From an uncultured Porphyromonadaceae bacterium (GTDB lineage: Bacteria > Bacteroidota > Bacteroidia > Bacteroidales > Muribaculaceae), in NCBI GenBank assembly GCA_947177685.1, contig CAMWVE010000001.1, positions 62,001 through 126,000 of the forward strand: 64,000 bases of DNA. Reading direction: 5' to 3'. The position numbers were made by a program, and so were the translations under genes. Below, piece by piece: positions 1-8,505 of this stretch. The notes under the pieces were generated by a model. The model did no database searches. It saw nothing but the letters and a program-made list of their open reading frames with translations, and was not told the origin of the DNA. How positions within the stretch are numbered: position 1 is the first letter of the stretch; each line of letters begins with the position of its first letter.

Positions 1-1044
1 GCTAAGTCGGAAACCGGAGAACTTGGGAAATACGTTGCCTGCGCCCACCCATGCCACCAATCCGTTGCGGCGCCAAACATGCTGACGGAGTTCCACCGTG
101 GCGTCGACCTCACATTTGTCGTTGTAACGTCCGTCGTAATATCCTCTCAGACTGTTACTTGTGGTGATGGAGGGCATCATTGTCCACGGGGTGTTACCGT
201 AGGTGAACATGGCGTGGAGCTGAGTGGCTATGACACCACCTTTCCACACCTGCCGATAGTAGTTGCCGGTGAGTTCGGTGCTTGAAAAGGCATAGTCATT
301 CTTCAGGAAGCGGGGATAAAACCGCTGATGTATCTCCAGATTGATTCCGTTGTAGGCGTTTGAAATGTTGTCGCGTGTGTCGTAGCTCATGGCTACACCT
401 ATTCCATAGGTGCGGGTAGTCAGATGTTGCTGATTCCATAGCCACTCCCCGTCAGGGTTGAGATGCGTGCCTGAAATGAGGCAGAACTGCCCGGTAGGAC
501 CGAAGTAGAAATTGTCGCCGGCACGGATCATGAAATCGGCATCAAGCTTGAGCTGTTTGCGCCTGTACTCCGTTTCGTTGTCATCATTGCTGTTTGGAGT
601 ATAGCCCATTCCCCAGTAGTAGTTTGGCTGGGAGTAGAAATAAATCTTGTAGTTGATGCGGTAGCGTTCCAGCGGAAACAGGTGGTAGCCCTTGATGCCA
701 AGCAGGTAATAACCGGTGGTTGACAGATCGCCGTAAAGTCCGACCATCGACATGGGGGTGATGGTATCGTTGAAATTATGCTTGTAGAGTCCGGCAGCCA
801 CCAATCCTATTCCGAATTTCGTTTCGCTGGAATAGTGAGGTCCGCCGAGTATGCTGAAGTCAAACTTCTTGTTAGGCTTCGGCTTGTTGGAATCCATGAA
901 ATATTTTATGACTCGTGAAACAAGTCCTTTATGAGGCGCTACTGTCACGGTGTCGGTGGGGGTTACGGCAATGCTGTCAGCATCTGCGGCAAATGTGACT
1001 GCAAACGCTAAGAACAATAGAAATGTCAGTACCCCTCTTTTCAT
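1..1044 (-). CDS. BamA/TamA-like (D15 surface antigen) outer membrane protein, partial
   Basis: The C-terminus lies beyond the left edge; 348 codons are visible. The ATG at 1044 begins a signal peptide (MKRGVLTFLLFLAFAVTFAA). The mature part is rich in alternating aromatic and polar strands, and contains SYDTRDN and LRGYYDGRYND, which are typical of the C-terminal barrel of D15/Omp85 proteins. No POTRA repeats precede the barrel, so it resembles the short barrel-only BamA-like proteins common in Bacteroidota and is probably not the essential BamA. It should sit in the outer membrane. A TAATTTTG -7 element lies just upstream (about 1062-1069, minus strand). The gene is transcribed divergently from mutS2. 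The exact function cannot be told from sequence. Confidence 0.8.
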   Translation of the reverse strand, partial: MKRGVLTFLLFLAFAVTFAADADSIAVTPTDTVTVAPHKGLVSRVIKYFMDSNKPKPNKKFDFSILGGPHYSSETKFGIGLVAAGLYKHNFNDTITPMSMVGLYGDLSTTGYYLLGIKGYHLFPLERYRINYKIYFYSQPNYYWGMGYTPNSNDDNETEYRRKQLKLDADFMIRAGDNFYFGPTGQFCLISGTHLNPDGEWLWNQQHLTTRTYGIGVAMSYDTRDNISNAYNGINLEIHQRFYPRFLKNDYAFSSTELTGNYYRQVWKGGVIATQLHAMFTYGNTPWTMMPSITTSNSLRGYYDGRYNDKCEVDATVELRQHVWRRNGLVAWVGAGNVFPKFSGFRLS

Positions 1045-1143
1045 AATCGGATAAATTTTGTGCAAAATTAGCGAATAATTTGGTTTTATTCTCCATTAAA
1101 GATAATTATGACCAACAGTAAGGCTTATTTTACCAATTTTTAT

Positions 1144-1151
1144 TAACTTTG
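1144..1151 (+). promoter_or_regulatory. Bacteroidota -7 element of mutS2
   Basis: TAACTTTG followed by C matches the TAnnTTTG(C) -7 consensus of the Bacteroidota primary sigma factor. Its last base is only four bases before the mutS2 ATG at 1156. Transcription would therefore start at or within a few bases of the start codon, giving a leaderless mRNA. No clear -33 TTTG is seen at the expected distance. Confidence 0.55.
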
Positions 1152-1155
1152 CCTA

Positions 1156-3606
1156 ATGATTTATCCTGAATCTTTTGAACACAAGATAGGCTTTGATGCC
1201 ATTCGTTACCGGCTGTCGGAACTGTGCAAGACTTCCACCGGAAGGCAGTTCGTCGGTGACATTTCGTTTTCATCGGATAGCCGTGTGGTGCTACCGAACC
1301 TGCATGCTGCCACCGAGATGTTGAAAATTGTGCAGCTGCCTGAAACCCTCATAATTCATGAATTGAAAGATGTCAATGAGTTCATCGGTGCCATTCGCGT
1401 TCCGGGCACTATGCTTTCACCGGCGGAATTGCTCGACCTGTACCGGATGCTTGTGGCAGTTGGTGAAACAATAGGGTTTTTCAGTAGCCGATCAACCGAA
1501 GAAGGTGTGTCGCCATATCCTGTTTTGAGCGAATTGATCAGCGGCTTTGACCCGTTGGAGGGAATGAAAAGGCTGATAGACAGAGTAATAGACCGTTATG
1601 GCAATGTAAAGGATAACGCTTCGCCGGAACTTGCATCCATCCGTAGGGAGATGTCGGCTTTGTCAGGTCGCATCAACTCCATCATGCGTAAGGTTATAGC
1701 CAAAGGTGTGGCTGAAGGGGTGCTGGAACCTGACACTAATCCGACGGTGCGCGATGGCAGGTTGGTTCTACCCGTGCAGCCAATGTACAAACGGCAGATT
1801 TCGGGTATAGTGCATGACGAGTCTGCGTCAGGCAAGACCTATTTCATTGAACCGGCTGAAATCGTGCAGACCAACAACCGCATCCGCGAGCTTCGGATGG
1901 ATGAACGTCGAGAAATTGCCCGCATAATGATTATGGTGGCAGATGAGATACGCCCATTTGTAGAGACTGTCAGGACAGACTCTTACATTCTGGGCAGACT
2001 GGATGCCATCCATGCCAAGGCGATGTTTGCTCTTGAAGCTGACTGCACTATGCCTCACATAACGGAGAAGCCTGAACTGGAGTGGTATCATGCAGCGCAT
2101 CCGGTTCTGGCACACTCGCTTAAAATGCAGAACAAGCAGATTGTACCACTTGATATAACCCTGACACCAGAGAAGCGCATACTCATTATTTCAGGTCCGA
2201 ATGCCGGCGGTAAGTCAGTGTGTCTCAAAACCGTAGGTGTGGTTCAGTATATGCTTCAGTGCGGACTGCTGCCACCGGTCTACGAGAATTCCCACATGGG
2301 ATTCTTCGATGACATATTCATTGACATTGGTGATGACCAGTCGCTGGAGGATGATCTTTCTACCTACAGCTCGCATCTGAAGAACATGAAATATTTCCTC
2401 TCAAAAGGTGGGGGAAAGTCGATTGTGCTGATCGATGAGTTCGGAGGAGGTACCGAGCCGCAGATAGGTGGAGCGATAGCACAAGCCATTTTGGGAGAGT
2501 TCAACCGCAACGGCATGTGGGGAGTGATAACCACACACTATCAGAATCTGAAGCATTTCGCAGAGGAAACGCCGGGGCTGGTCAATGGCTCCATGCTTTA
2601 TGACCGCCACCTGATGCAGCCTATGTTCAAGTTGTCGATTGGTAATCCGGGCAGCTCGTTCGCTCTGGAAATAGCACGCAAGATTGGTCTGCCGTCGGCA
2701 ATCCTTACCGAGGCGGAGCGGATTGTGGGCAGCGATTACATCAACTTGGACAAATATCTGCTTGACATTACGCGTGACAAACGCTATTGGGAAAACAAGC
2801 GAACCGAAATACACCGCAAGGAAAAACAGCTCCAGTCTGTCATAGACCGCTATCAGGAGGATGCTGACAAACTGCGCGAAAAAAGGCAGGAGATTATTTC
2901 TGATGCCCGCAAAGAGGCAGAAAAAATTCTCGCAGGCTCGAATGCCGCCATAGAACGTACGATTCACGACATAAAGAAAGCGCAGGCTGAGCGTCAGGCA
3001 ACGCTTGATGCACGAAAAAAGTTTGAGGATGAAAAGCAGCAGCTTGCAGGAGAAGGTACGGCTGACCATCCGTTGCTGAAAAAAGTACCCGGCTCAAAAA
3101 AGAAAAAGAAAGAACGGCAGTCGGCAGCGCCTGTCAAGCATCAGATTTCGGTTGGTGACACGGTGCGTCTCGATGGCGAGGGAACGCCCGGAAAAGTGTT
3201 GGAAATCAGTGGGAAAAATGCTACTGTGGCTTTCGGATTGCTGAAAACAACGGTGAGCATCGAGCGTTTGGTTTACACGGAGAAGAAAATTCCGGGCAGT
3301 GGCGGCGGAGTGTCGTTTCTGGGTTCGTCGACCACCAATGCCATCCGTGAACGTCAGCTGAAGTTCAAGCAGGAAATCGATGTCAGAGGCATGCGTGCCG
3401 AGGAAGCGTTGCAGGCTGTCACATATTTTATTGACGATGCGGTTCAGTTTAATTCCGGAAGGGTAAGGATTCTGCACGGAACAGGCACAGGTGCGCTCAG
3501 GCAGTCAATCCGATCCTATCTCGCCACTATTCCCGGCGTGAGGTCATATCATGATGAAGATGTGCGATTCGGAGGTGCCGGCATAACGGTGGTGGAACTG
3601 AATTGA
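1156..3606 (+). CDS. mutS2: Endonuclease MutS2
   Basis: At 816 residues this matches the MutS2 family. The MutS core carries a Walker A GPNAGGKS at residues 347-354, followed by Walker B and the ST-rich signature (DIGDDQSLEDDLSTYSSH). A long charged coiled coil covers roughly residues 530-680. The C-terminal SMR nuclease domain starts near residue 738 (DVRGMRAEEAL) and contains HGTGTG. MutS2 lacks the mismatch-recognition domain. It acts on branched DNA (anti-recombination) and, in some bacteria, on collided ribosomes; which applies here is unknown. The start MIYPESFE is the usual Bacteroidales N-terminus, and it sits almost on the -7 element. It stands alone, ending at a strong hairpin shared with fabG. 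Confidence 0.95.
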   Translation: MIYPESFEHKIGFDAIRYRLSELCKTSTGRQFVGDISFSSDSRVVLPNLHAATEMLKIVQLPETLIIHELKDVNEFIGAIRVPGTMLSPAELLDLYRMLVAVGETIGFFSSRSTEEGVSPYPVLSELISGFDPLEGMKRLIDRVIDRYGNVKDNASPELASIRREMSALSGRINSIMRKVIAKGVAEGVLEPDTNPTVRDGRLVLPVQPMYKRQISGIVHDESASGKTYFIEPAEIVQTNNRIRELRMDERREIARIMIMVADEIRPFVETVRTDSYILGRLDAIHAKAMFALEADCTMPHITEKPELEWYHAAHPVLAHSLKMQNKQIVPLDITLTPEKRILIISGPNAGGKSVCLKTVGVVQYMLQCGLLPPVYENSHMGFFDDIFIDIGDDQSLEDDLSTYSSHLKNMKYFLSKGGGKSIVLIDEFGGGTEPQIGGAIAQAILGEFNRNGMWGVITTHYQNLKHFAEETPGLVNGSMLYDRHLMQPMFKLSIGNPGSSFALEIARKIGLPSAILTEAERIVGSDYINLDKYLLDITRDKRYWENKRTEIHRKEKQLQSVIDRYQEDADKLREKRQEIISDARKEAEKILAGSNAAIERTIHDIKKAQAERQATLDARKKFEDEKQQLAGEGTADHPLLKKVPGSKKKKKERQSAAPVKHQISVGDTVRLDGEGTPGKVLEISGKNATVAFGLLKTTVSIERLVYTEKKIPGSGGGVSFLGSSTTNAIRERQLKFKQEIDVRGMRAEEALQAVTYFIDDAVQFNSGRVRILHGTGTGALRQSIRSYLATIPGVRSYHDEDVRFGGAGITVVELN

Positions 3607-3613
3607 CCTATTA

Positions 3614-3652
3614 ATAAAAGAGACGATGTGGTTTCCACATCGTCTCTTTTAT
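3614..3652. terminator. Bidirectional intrinsic terminator between mutS2 and fabG
   Basis: A perfect 18-bp stem (3614-3631 with 3635-3652) encloses a TTT loop. A-rich and T-rich ends lie on both sides, so it can terminate the convergent mutS2 (+) and fabG (-) transcripts. Confidence 0.9.
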
Positions 3653-3669
3653 ATTGGAGTTGGATTTGA

Positions 3670-4416
3670 TTACATGTTCATGCCGCCGTCAACCTGAATG
3701 ACCTGTCCGGTAACGTATGAAGCAAGGTCAGAAGCGAGGAAAGTAGCCACATCGGCAATATCTTCGGGTTTGCCACCACGGCGCAGAGGAATTTTCTTTT
3801 TCCATTCGTCACGCACTGCATCGGGGAGGGCAGCAGTCATGGCTGTTTCGATGAATCCGGGAGCGATGGCGTTTGCACGGATGCCACGGGGACCCATTTC
3901 CTGAGCTACGCTCTTGGCGAGAGCAATCATGCCGGCTTTTGAAGCTGCATAGTTAGCCTGACCTGCGTTGCCGTGAACACCAACTACTGACGCCATGTTG
4001 ATGATGCTGCCTGAACGCTGGCTGAACATCACGGGGATTACGTTGCGTGTGAAGTTGAATGCACTCTTGAGATTGATGCCGATTACACGATCCCAGTCAG
4101 ATTCGCTCATGCGGAGCAGCAGACCGTCCTTGGTGATACCTGCGTTGTTAACAAGAATGTCGATTGAACCGAATTCTTTCTTGATTTCAGCAACCACTTC
4201 TTTGGTGGCTTCGAAATTTGATGCGTCAGAAGCATAACCTTTGGCTTTAACACCGAAAGCTGCGATTTCAGCTTCTGTAGCTTTGCCGTTTTCGTCGATG
4301 ACAATATCAGTGAATGCCACGTTGGCACCTTCCGATGCGAACTTCAGGGCGATTGCTTTGCCGATACCACGGGCTGCACCGGTGATAAGAGCTGTTTTTC
4401 CTTCAAGTAATTTCAT
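3670..4416 (-). CDS. fabG: 3-oxoacyl-[acyl-carrier-protein] reductase FabG
   Basis: A 248-residue classical short-chain dehydrogenase. The NADPH-binding TGAARGIG is at residues 12-19, NNAG at 90-93, and the Ser143/Tyr156/Lys160 catalytic triad is intact. The C-terminus VTGQVIQVDGGMNM is the FabG hallmark. It reduces 3-oxoacyl-ACP in the fatty acid elongation cycle in the cytoplasm. It follows a TetR-family gene by 9 bp on the same strand, so the two are likely co-transcribed. The SDR superfamily is broad, but length, termini and motifs favour FabG over other SDRs. Confidence 0.92.
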   Translation of the reverse strand: MKLLEGKTALITGAARGIGKAIALKFASEGANVAFTDIVIDENGKATEAEIAAFGVKAKGYASDASNFEATKEVVAEIKKEFGSIDILVNNAGITKDGLLLRMSESDWDRVIGINLKSAFNFTRNVIPVMFSQRSGSIINMASVVGVHGNAGQANYAASKAGMIALAKSVAQEMGPRGIRANAIAPGFIETAMTAALPDAVRDEWKKKIPLRRGGKPEDIADVATFLASDLASYVTGQVIQVDGGMNM

Positions 4417-4425
4417 AATGATAAT

Positions 4426-5010
4426 TTATATGGTTTTCTTTTTGATGACGGTTAAAATAAATCTCGCAAGTTCATCCTTGAACCGCTCCTCCTTGTCGGG
4501 ATTCATGTAAACCGCCTTGACAAGGGTGGGGAGGATGGATACAAGCGAGCGGGCTACCTCCGGATCGAATTCTCCTCGTTTGATACCTTCGGTGATTATG
4601 CTGTTAAGGATGATTGCCGAGCGCTGGTTTAACGTGGTGATAATACCACGCTTCTGAGTGGCACGGAAGTTGTTGTTGAGCCAGTTGATGAACGAATTGT
4701 GGTGCTTCTCCATCCTGCCGAGGGTATCGAAAACGGTGTCGATATATCGCTGGAGCTTTTCGGCAGAGCAGTCAGATGAATCGCGGATCTCTTCCAGAGA
4801 GGAAATGTAACGCTCACCCTCGCGCCTGATGACGGCATCGAAAATGTCGCCTTTGCTTTTGAAATAGGTGTAGAGCGTGCGCCGACCTTTGTCCGACGCA
4901 TCAGCAATATCGCTCATGGTGGTGTTCTCGACTCCCTTAAGCAGGAATAACCGGTGTGCCACCTCTATTAATCTGTCTCTGGTTTTTAACACCTTGTTTT
5001 TTCTTTTCAC
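4426..5010 (-). CDS. TetR/AcrR family transcriptional regulator
   Basis: A 194-residue protein. Its N-terminal TetR helix-turn-helix covers residues 10-55 (RDRLIEVAHRLF, then DKGRRTLYTYFKSKGDIFDAVI). The remainder is the helical ligand-binding and dimerisation domain. It lies 9 bp upstream of fabG in the same direction, so an autoregulated tetR-fabG pair controlling fatty acid synthesis is plausible by context. The ligand is unknown. Confidence 0.88.
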   Translation of the reverse strand: MKRKNKVLKTRDRLIEVAHRLFLLKGVENTTMSDIADASDKGRRTLYTYFKSKGDIFDAVIRREGERYISSLEEIRDSSDCSAEKLQRYIDTVFDTLGRMEKHHNSFINWLNNNFRATQKRGIITTLNQRSAIILNSIITEGIKRGEFDPEVARSLVSILPTLVKAVYMNPDKEERFKDELARFILTVIKKKTI

Positions 5011-5012
5011 TG

Positions 5013-5044
5013 CGAAATTATAAATTTTATTTTAAATATACAAA
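5013..5044 (-). promoter_or_regulatory. Promoter of the tetR-fabG pair
   Basis: On the minus strand, TTTG (5041-5044) is followed 20 bp later by TAATTTCG (5013-5020), close to the Bacteroidota -33/-7 consensus. It lies immediately before the TetR start codon, implying a very short leader. Confidence 0.45.
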
Positions 5045-5161
5045 TTTCGTGAACAAACGCGAGCTCGGCGGTATTGGGAAAAAGGGGTTTGGCGATGGCT
5101 GCAAACGATAGGTATGAGAATAAAAGATTGGGACGAGGACACAAATTTCATATCTTTTTGT

Positions 5162-5169
5162 TACCTTTG
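5162..5169 (+). promoter_or_regulatory. -7 element of purT
   Basis: TACCTTTG followed by C matches TAnnTTTG. It lies 31 bases before the ATG at 5201 and downstream of an in-frame ATG at 5114, so it decides the purT start. Confidence 0.6.
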
Positions 5170-5200
5170 CAAAAGAATTAAACCCAAACAGTTTATTGTA

Positions 5201-6385
5201 ATGACAAAAATAGGTTCAGTGATGACTCCGGCAGGTAAAAAGGCACTCCTGCTCGGCAGTGGAGAATTAGGTAAGGAAGTGGCAATAGAGCTTCAGCGCT
5301 TCGGTGTGGAAGTTGTGGCATGTGACAAATATGCCGGTGCGCCCGCAATGCAGGTGGCACATCGTCATCATGTTTTCAATATGCTTGACCCGCACAAGTT
5401 GCGTGAGATTATAGTCAGCGAGAAGCCTGACCATATCATTCCCGAAGTAGAGGCTATCGCCACCCCTATGCTGAAAAAACTGGAAGAAGAGGGCTACAAT
5501 GTAACCCCTACGGCTACCGCAGCTTTGCTTACTATGAACCGTGAGGGAATCCGCCGTCTTGCCGCAGAGGAGTTAGGCTTGACCACATCGCCCTATATGT
5601 TTGCATCGAACCACGATGAGTTCATCGAGGCTGTGGAGAAAATAGGTATTCCTTGTGTGGTGAAACCTGTAATGAGTTCATCAGGTCACGGTCAGTCAAC
5701 AATCAAGAGCGCTGACCAGATTGAAGAGGCATGGAAAGAAGCGCAGGAAGGTGGGCGTGCCGGTGCAGGTAAAGTTATTGTGGAGGGTTTCGTTGATTTC
5801 GACTATGAAATAACCCTGCTTACAGTTCGCTCTGTTTCGGGTACAACTTTCTGTGAGCCTATAGGTCACAAACAGGTAAACGGTGACTACCGCTTCTCAT
5901 GGCAGCCTCAGCCCATGAGCGACAGGGCGCTTGAGGAAGCCAAGGAGTATGCCCGTAAAATCACTGATGCACTGGGTGGATATGGCATTTTTGGCGTGGA
6001 ACTGTTCATCAAGGATAATCATGTAATATTTAGTGAAGTATCGCCCCGTCCGCATGACACCGGCATGGTAACGATGATTTCACAGGATTTGAGCGAGTTC
6101 AGTCTGCATGCCCGCGCTCTGCTTGGTCTGCCCGTACCGGCTATTGATTTCCGCAGTCCGTCGGCATCAATGGCAATCGTTGTGGAGGGTGATACCACCT
6201 GCATTGAAATGGATAATCTTGAAAAAGTGCTGGAGGAACCGGGTGTGGAGATTCGCATTTTCGGCAAGCCTGAAATCAAAGGTCACCGTAGGATGGGGGT
6301 AATTCTTGCTAAAGACAAGACGCCGGAAGATGCTCTCGCCAAAGCGAAACGTGCCTACGATAAGCTGCAGGTCAACGTGCTTTAA
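5201..6385 (+). CDS. purT: Formate-dependent phosphoribosylglycinamide formyltransferase (GAR transformylase 2)
   Basis: A 394-residue ATP-grasp enzyme. It uses formate and ATP to formylate GAR in de novo purine synthesis, without tetrahydrofolate. The N-terminal preATP-grasp fold shows [16 protein letters not shown] and [16 protein letters not shown]. The ATP-grasp core shows [12 protein letters not shown] and the C-terminal [12 protein letters not shown] metal/ATP signature, all PurT-specific. An ATG at 5114 is in frame, but it lies upstream of the TACCTTTG promoter element. Starting at 5201 ([16 protein letters not shown]) gives the family's usual length of about 392 residues. It is monocistronic and ends at a terminator. 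Confidence 0.95.
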   Translation: MTKIGSVMTPAGKKALLLGSGELGKEVAIELQRFGVEVVACDKYAGAPAMQVAHRHHVFNMLDPHKLREIIVSEKPDHIIPEVEAIATPMLKKLEEEGYNVTPTATAALLTMNREGIRRLAAEELGLTTSPYMFASNHDEFIEAVEKIGIPCVVKPVMSSSGHGQSTIKSADQIEEAWKEAQEGGRAGAGKVIVEGFVDFDYEITLLTVRSVSGTTFCEPIGHKQVNGDYRFSWQPQPMSDRALEEAKEYARKITDALGGYGIFGVELFIKDNHVIFSEVSPRPHDTGMVTMISQDLSEFSLHARALLGLPVPAIDFRSPSASMAIVVEGDTTCIEMDNLEKVLEEPGVEIRIFGKPEIKGHRRMGVILAKDKTPEDALAKAKRAYDKLQVNVL

Positions 6386-6410
6386 AGATAGTTACACATA
6401 AATAATAAAA

Positions 6411-6455
6411 GAGGGTGAGTCAAAATTAAATTTGGCTCACCCTCATAATTTTTTA
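6411..6455 (+). terminator. Intrinsic terminator of purT
   Basis: A 14-bp stem with one G-U pair (6411-6424 with 6431-6444) is followed by a T-rich run (ATAATTTTTTAT). Confidence 0.85.
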
Positions 6456-6556
6456 TAAAAAAACATCGCTGTTTTGTGGCTCATATTTCTGAAGGGTGGG
6501 ACCCCTCACATCCTTCCGACGTACGAGATAACAAACAACTTCACCACTCTGTGGTT

Positions 6557-7096
6557 TTAATCCGATACCGGCTTAAATGATTGGAAGCTGTTGTCGCTGT
6601 AAAAGACCACAATGTTTGTTATGCGCTTGCCGGAGTCCGAAGGTGAATCGATCTCTCCTTTATCATTTGTCAGTGCCGAAAGGTCAAATTTGTCAAGCTG
6701 AGATATGTTTTCCGAGCCGAAAACATCAGAAATTGTATCTGTTTTTCTATTTGAATCAGAAATTTGTACTGAATTTTGAGGAACAGCGGTATTTGTAACA
6801 GGCTTTACTCCAGTATTATATGAGTTGAAATTGTCCGAAATTTCTTCATTTGAACCCTCTGAGAATTGCATATTTTCGTGGTTCATCATCTGTCCCTCGC
6901 CAAAAAGCAGCCACAGCACAGATAAAGAAGGGTAGGTGTCATGTATTTTTGAAATAATCTCATCGCTGATTTTTTTGTTTCTGCCATTAAGCAATTGAGA
7001 GAGAGTAGGTCGGGGGATACCGCATGTATCGGCAAACTGTGAATTGCTGATGTTCATGCTGTTCAGATAGGTTTTCAGGCGTGAAATTATGTCCAT
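6557..7096 (-). CDS. XRE-family helix-turn-helix regulator
   Basis: A 179-residue protein with an N-terminal Cro/CI-type HTH at about residues 5-60 (NSQFADTCGIPRPTLSQLLNGRN). A low-complexity, Ser/Asn-rich linker follows. A short hydrophobic C-terminal block (ITNIVVFYSDNSFQSFKP) recurs in small Bacteroidales HTH proteins. It is probably a cytoplasmic DNA-binding regulator with unknown targets. It lies alone between the purT terminator and the long gene-free stretch, with a near-consensus promoter of its own. I see no prophage genes around it, so a phage origin is not indicated. Confidence 0.75.
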   Translation of the reverse strand: MDIISRLKTYLNSMNISNSQFADTCGIPRPTLSQLLNGRNKKISDEIISKIHDTYPSLSVLWLLFGEGQMMNHENMQFSEGSNEEISDNFNSYNTGVKPVTNTAVPQNSVQISDSNRKTDTISDVFGSENISQLDKFDLSALTNDKGEIDSPSDSGKRITNIVVFYSDNSFQSFKPVSD

Positions 7097-7127
7097 AATA
7101 CTGTTTTATTTCTCAAATTTACGGGTG

Positions 7128-7159
7128 CAAATGTAAATAAAACAATTCAAATTTCAAAA
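7128..7159 (-). promoter_or_regulatory. Promoter of the XRE regulator
   Basis: On the minus strand, TTTTG (7155-7159) is separated by 19 bp from TACATTTG (7128-7135), followed by C. This is essentially the full Bacteroidota consensus. The ATG is 32 bases downstream. Confidence 0.75.
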
Positions 7160-8505
7160 TTTTTAAATAAGAATTTTGATTTTTGAGCTGTTTCAAATTG
7201 CAAATTAGTAAAATTTACAATTTAAAATCGCTAAAAATTTTATATATAGTAAAGCTTTAATTAATGAATATTATTAATTGAAATACAGCGCATTGGCATT
7301 AAATTAACCGTAAGAAAAGTGGTAAAGCTTGGTTTGGGTATATATATTTAAATCGTTAATTCAATTATCTAAATCAACTATACATATATCAATAAATTAC
7401 CGATATAGTTAAACAAACTTTAACGGTAAAATTTACAAAAAATCATCAAAATTAATGGGGTGTGATCGGGAATTTAGGGATTTACTATCGTACTGAGTTT
7501 ATTTCTCAATGTTAACGGTATAGGTAAACCATGATTCTCCGATTAGAATCGTAGTCGGTAGCAGGTATTATAAATATTCAGGATTGTGTGAATATGTAAA
7601 TTATTGAATTCCGGTTACCTTTAGCAGAAATACTTGAATTTTCGATATGAGGGAGAAACCCTTTGTTTGATTATATAACAATCAATTATATATATTTTGT
7701 TCAAATCAGATCAACTTTTTTATCCATAGCAGTGGTTCTATAGAGTACAATTCATCAGTGAACATGGAAATCAAGAAATCAAAGGTATCTGTCTGTTATA
7801 ATAATGAAAATATTTGAATCGGGTTTGAGAAGTGATGGAATGGAGAAATTTAGAATAATGATGGAACGGAGAGAGTATGTAATAGTTTATAGGTTTTTCC
7901 TATAATCAATATTATGTTAAATAGCGGATCTACTTTTATAGTGATATTATTAGTTATACGATTATTTTTAAGTTTTGCCTTTTATTGATTATGGACATTT
8001 CGCTTCATTTTAGGACACCATAGCTGACACTTTTAGTAGTCCTGAAATAAATTGCCATTTGTAGCTTGAGATGTGGATAAGTGCAAATGATGTCACTCCA
8101 CGGAGTGTCGATACAGTGATTGTCATTTATATGGATTTGTGTAATTTGCGGACACTCCACGGAGTGTCCCTACTAATTCAAGCTGACAACGATTAAGATG
8201 GATGGATTTGCCTCACTACGTTTTCTCGATGACCGATCAGTAGTTGGAGATTTGCGGACACTCCACGGAGTGCCCCTACTGAGATTCTCAATTATAGTTT
8301 TGGGGTGGTTCTATTCTTTACTACCGCAATTTATTTTATTGGGTTTATTTCTAAATGCGGAAATCATTGTCAGTTGCTCCAATTTATATAATATTAATGA
8401 TTTAAAGTTGGTGGAATCAGAGGGATTTATTAACTTTACAATGTTAAACGGAACAGAGGTTTCGTCCCTCATAAACAGAATATAATACTTTAATTTAATA
8501 TCAAT
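7160..8505. other. AT-rich gene-free stretch
   Basis: About 1.35 kb of very AT-rich sequence with no ORF that looks like a protein family. It holds three copies of a short palindromic repeat near its right end. Weak -7-like TAACTTTA and TACTTTAA elements lie within 100 bp of the amylase start. The reading frame over 8198-8485 runs through one of the repeats and looks non-coding. Confidence 0.6.
8090..8280. repeat. Three copies of a short interspersed palindromic repeat
   Basis: Copies lie at about 8093-8108, 8150-8169 and 8256-8275. The core is GGACACTCC-AC-GGAGTGTCC, a 9-bp stem in copy 2, with one substitution in copy 3 and a shorter arm in copy 1. Copies 2 and 3 share flanks (ATTTGC before, CCTACT after), so about 31 bp match with one change. 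This looks like a REP-like dispersed element rather than a terminator, because no T-run follows. Confidence 0.75.

Noticed and set aside
2401..3069. 222-codon minus-strand ORF over mutS2
   Set aside because: It lies entirely within the well-supported mutS2 frame and has no family features.
5114..5200. Extended N-terminus of purT from the ATG at 5114
   Set aside because: The promoter -7 element lies inside it and the added residues do not match the family.
8198..8485. 95-codon plus-strand ORF upstream of the amylase
   Set aside because: It runs straight through one of the palindromic repeats, is in very AT-rich sequence, and resembles no protein family.
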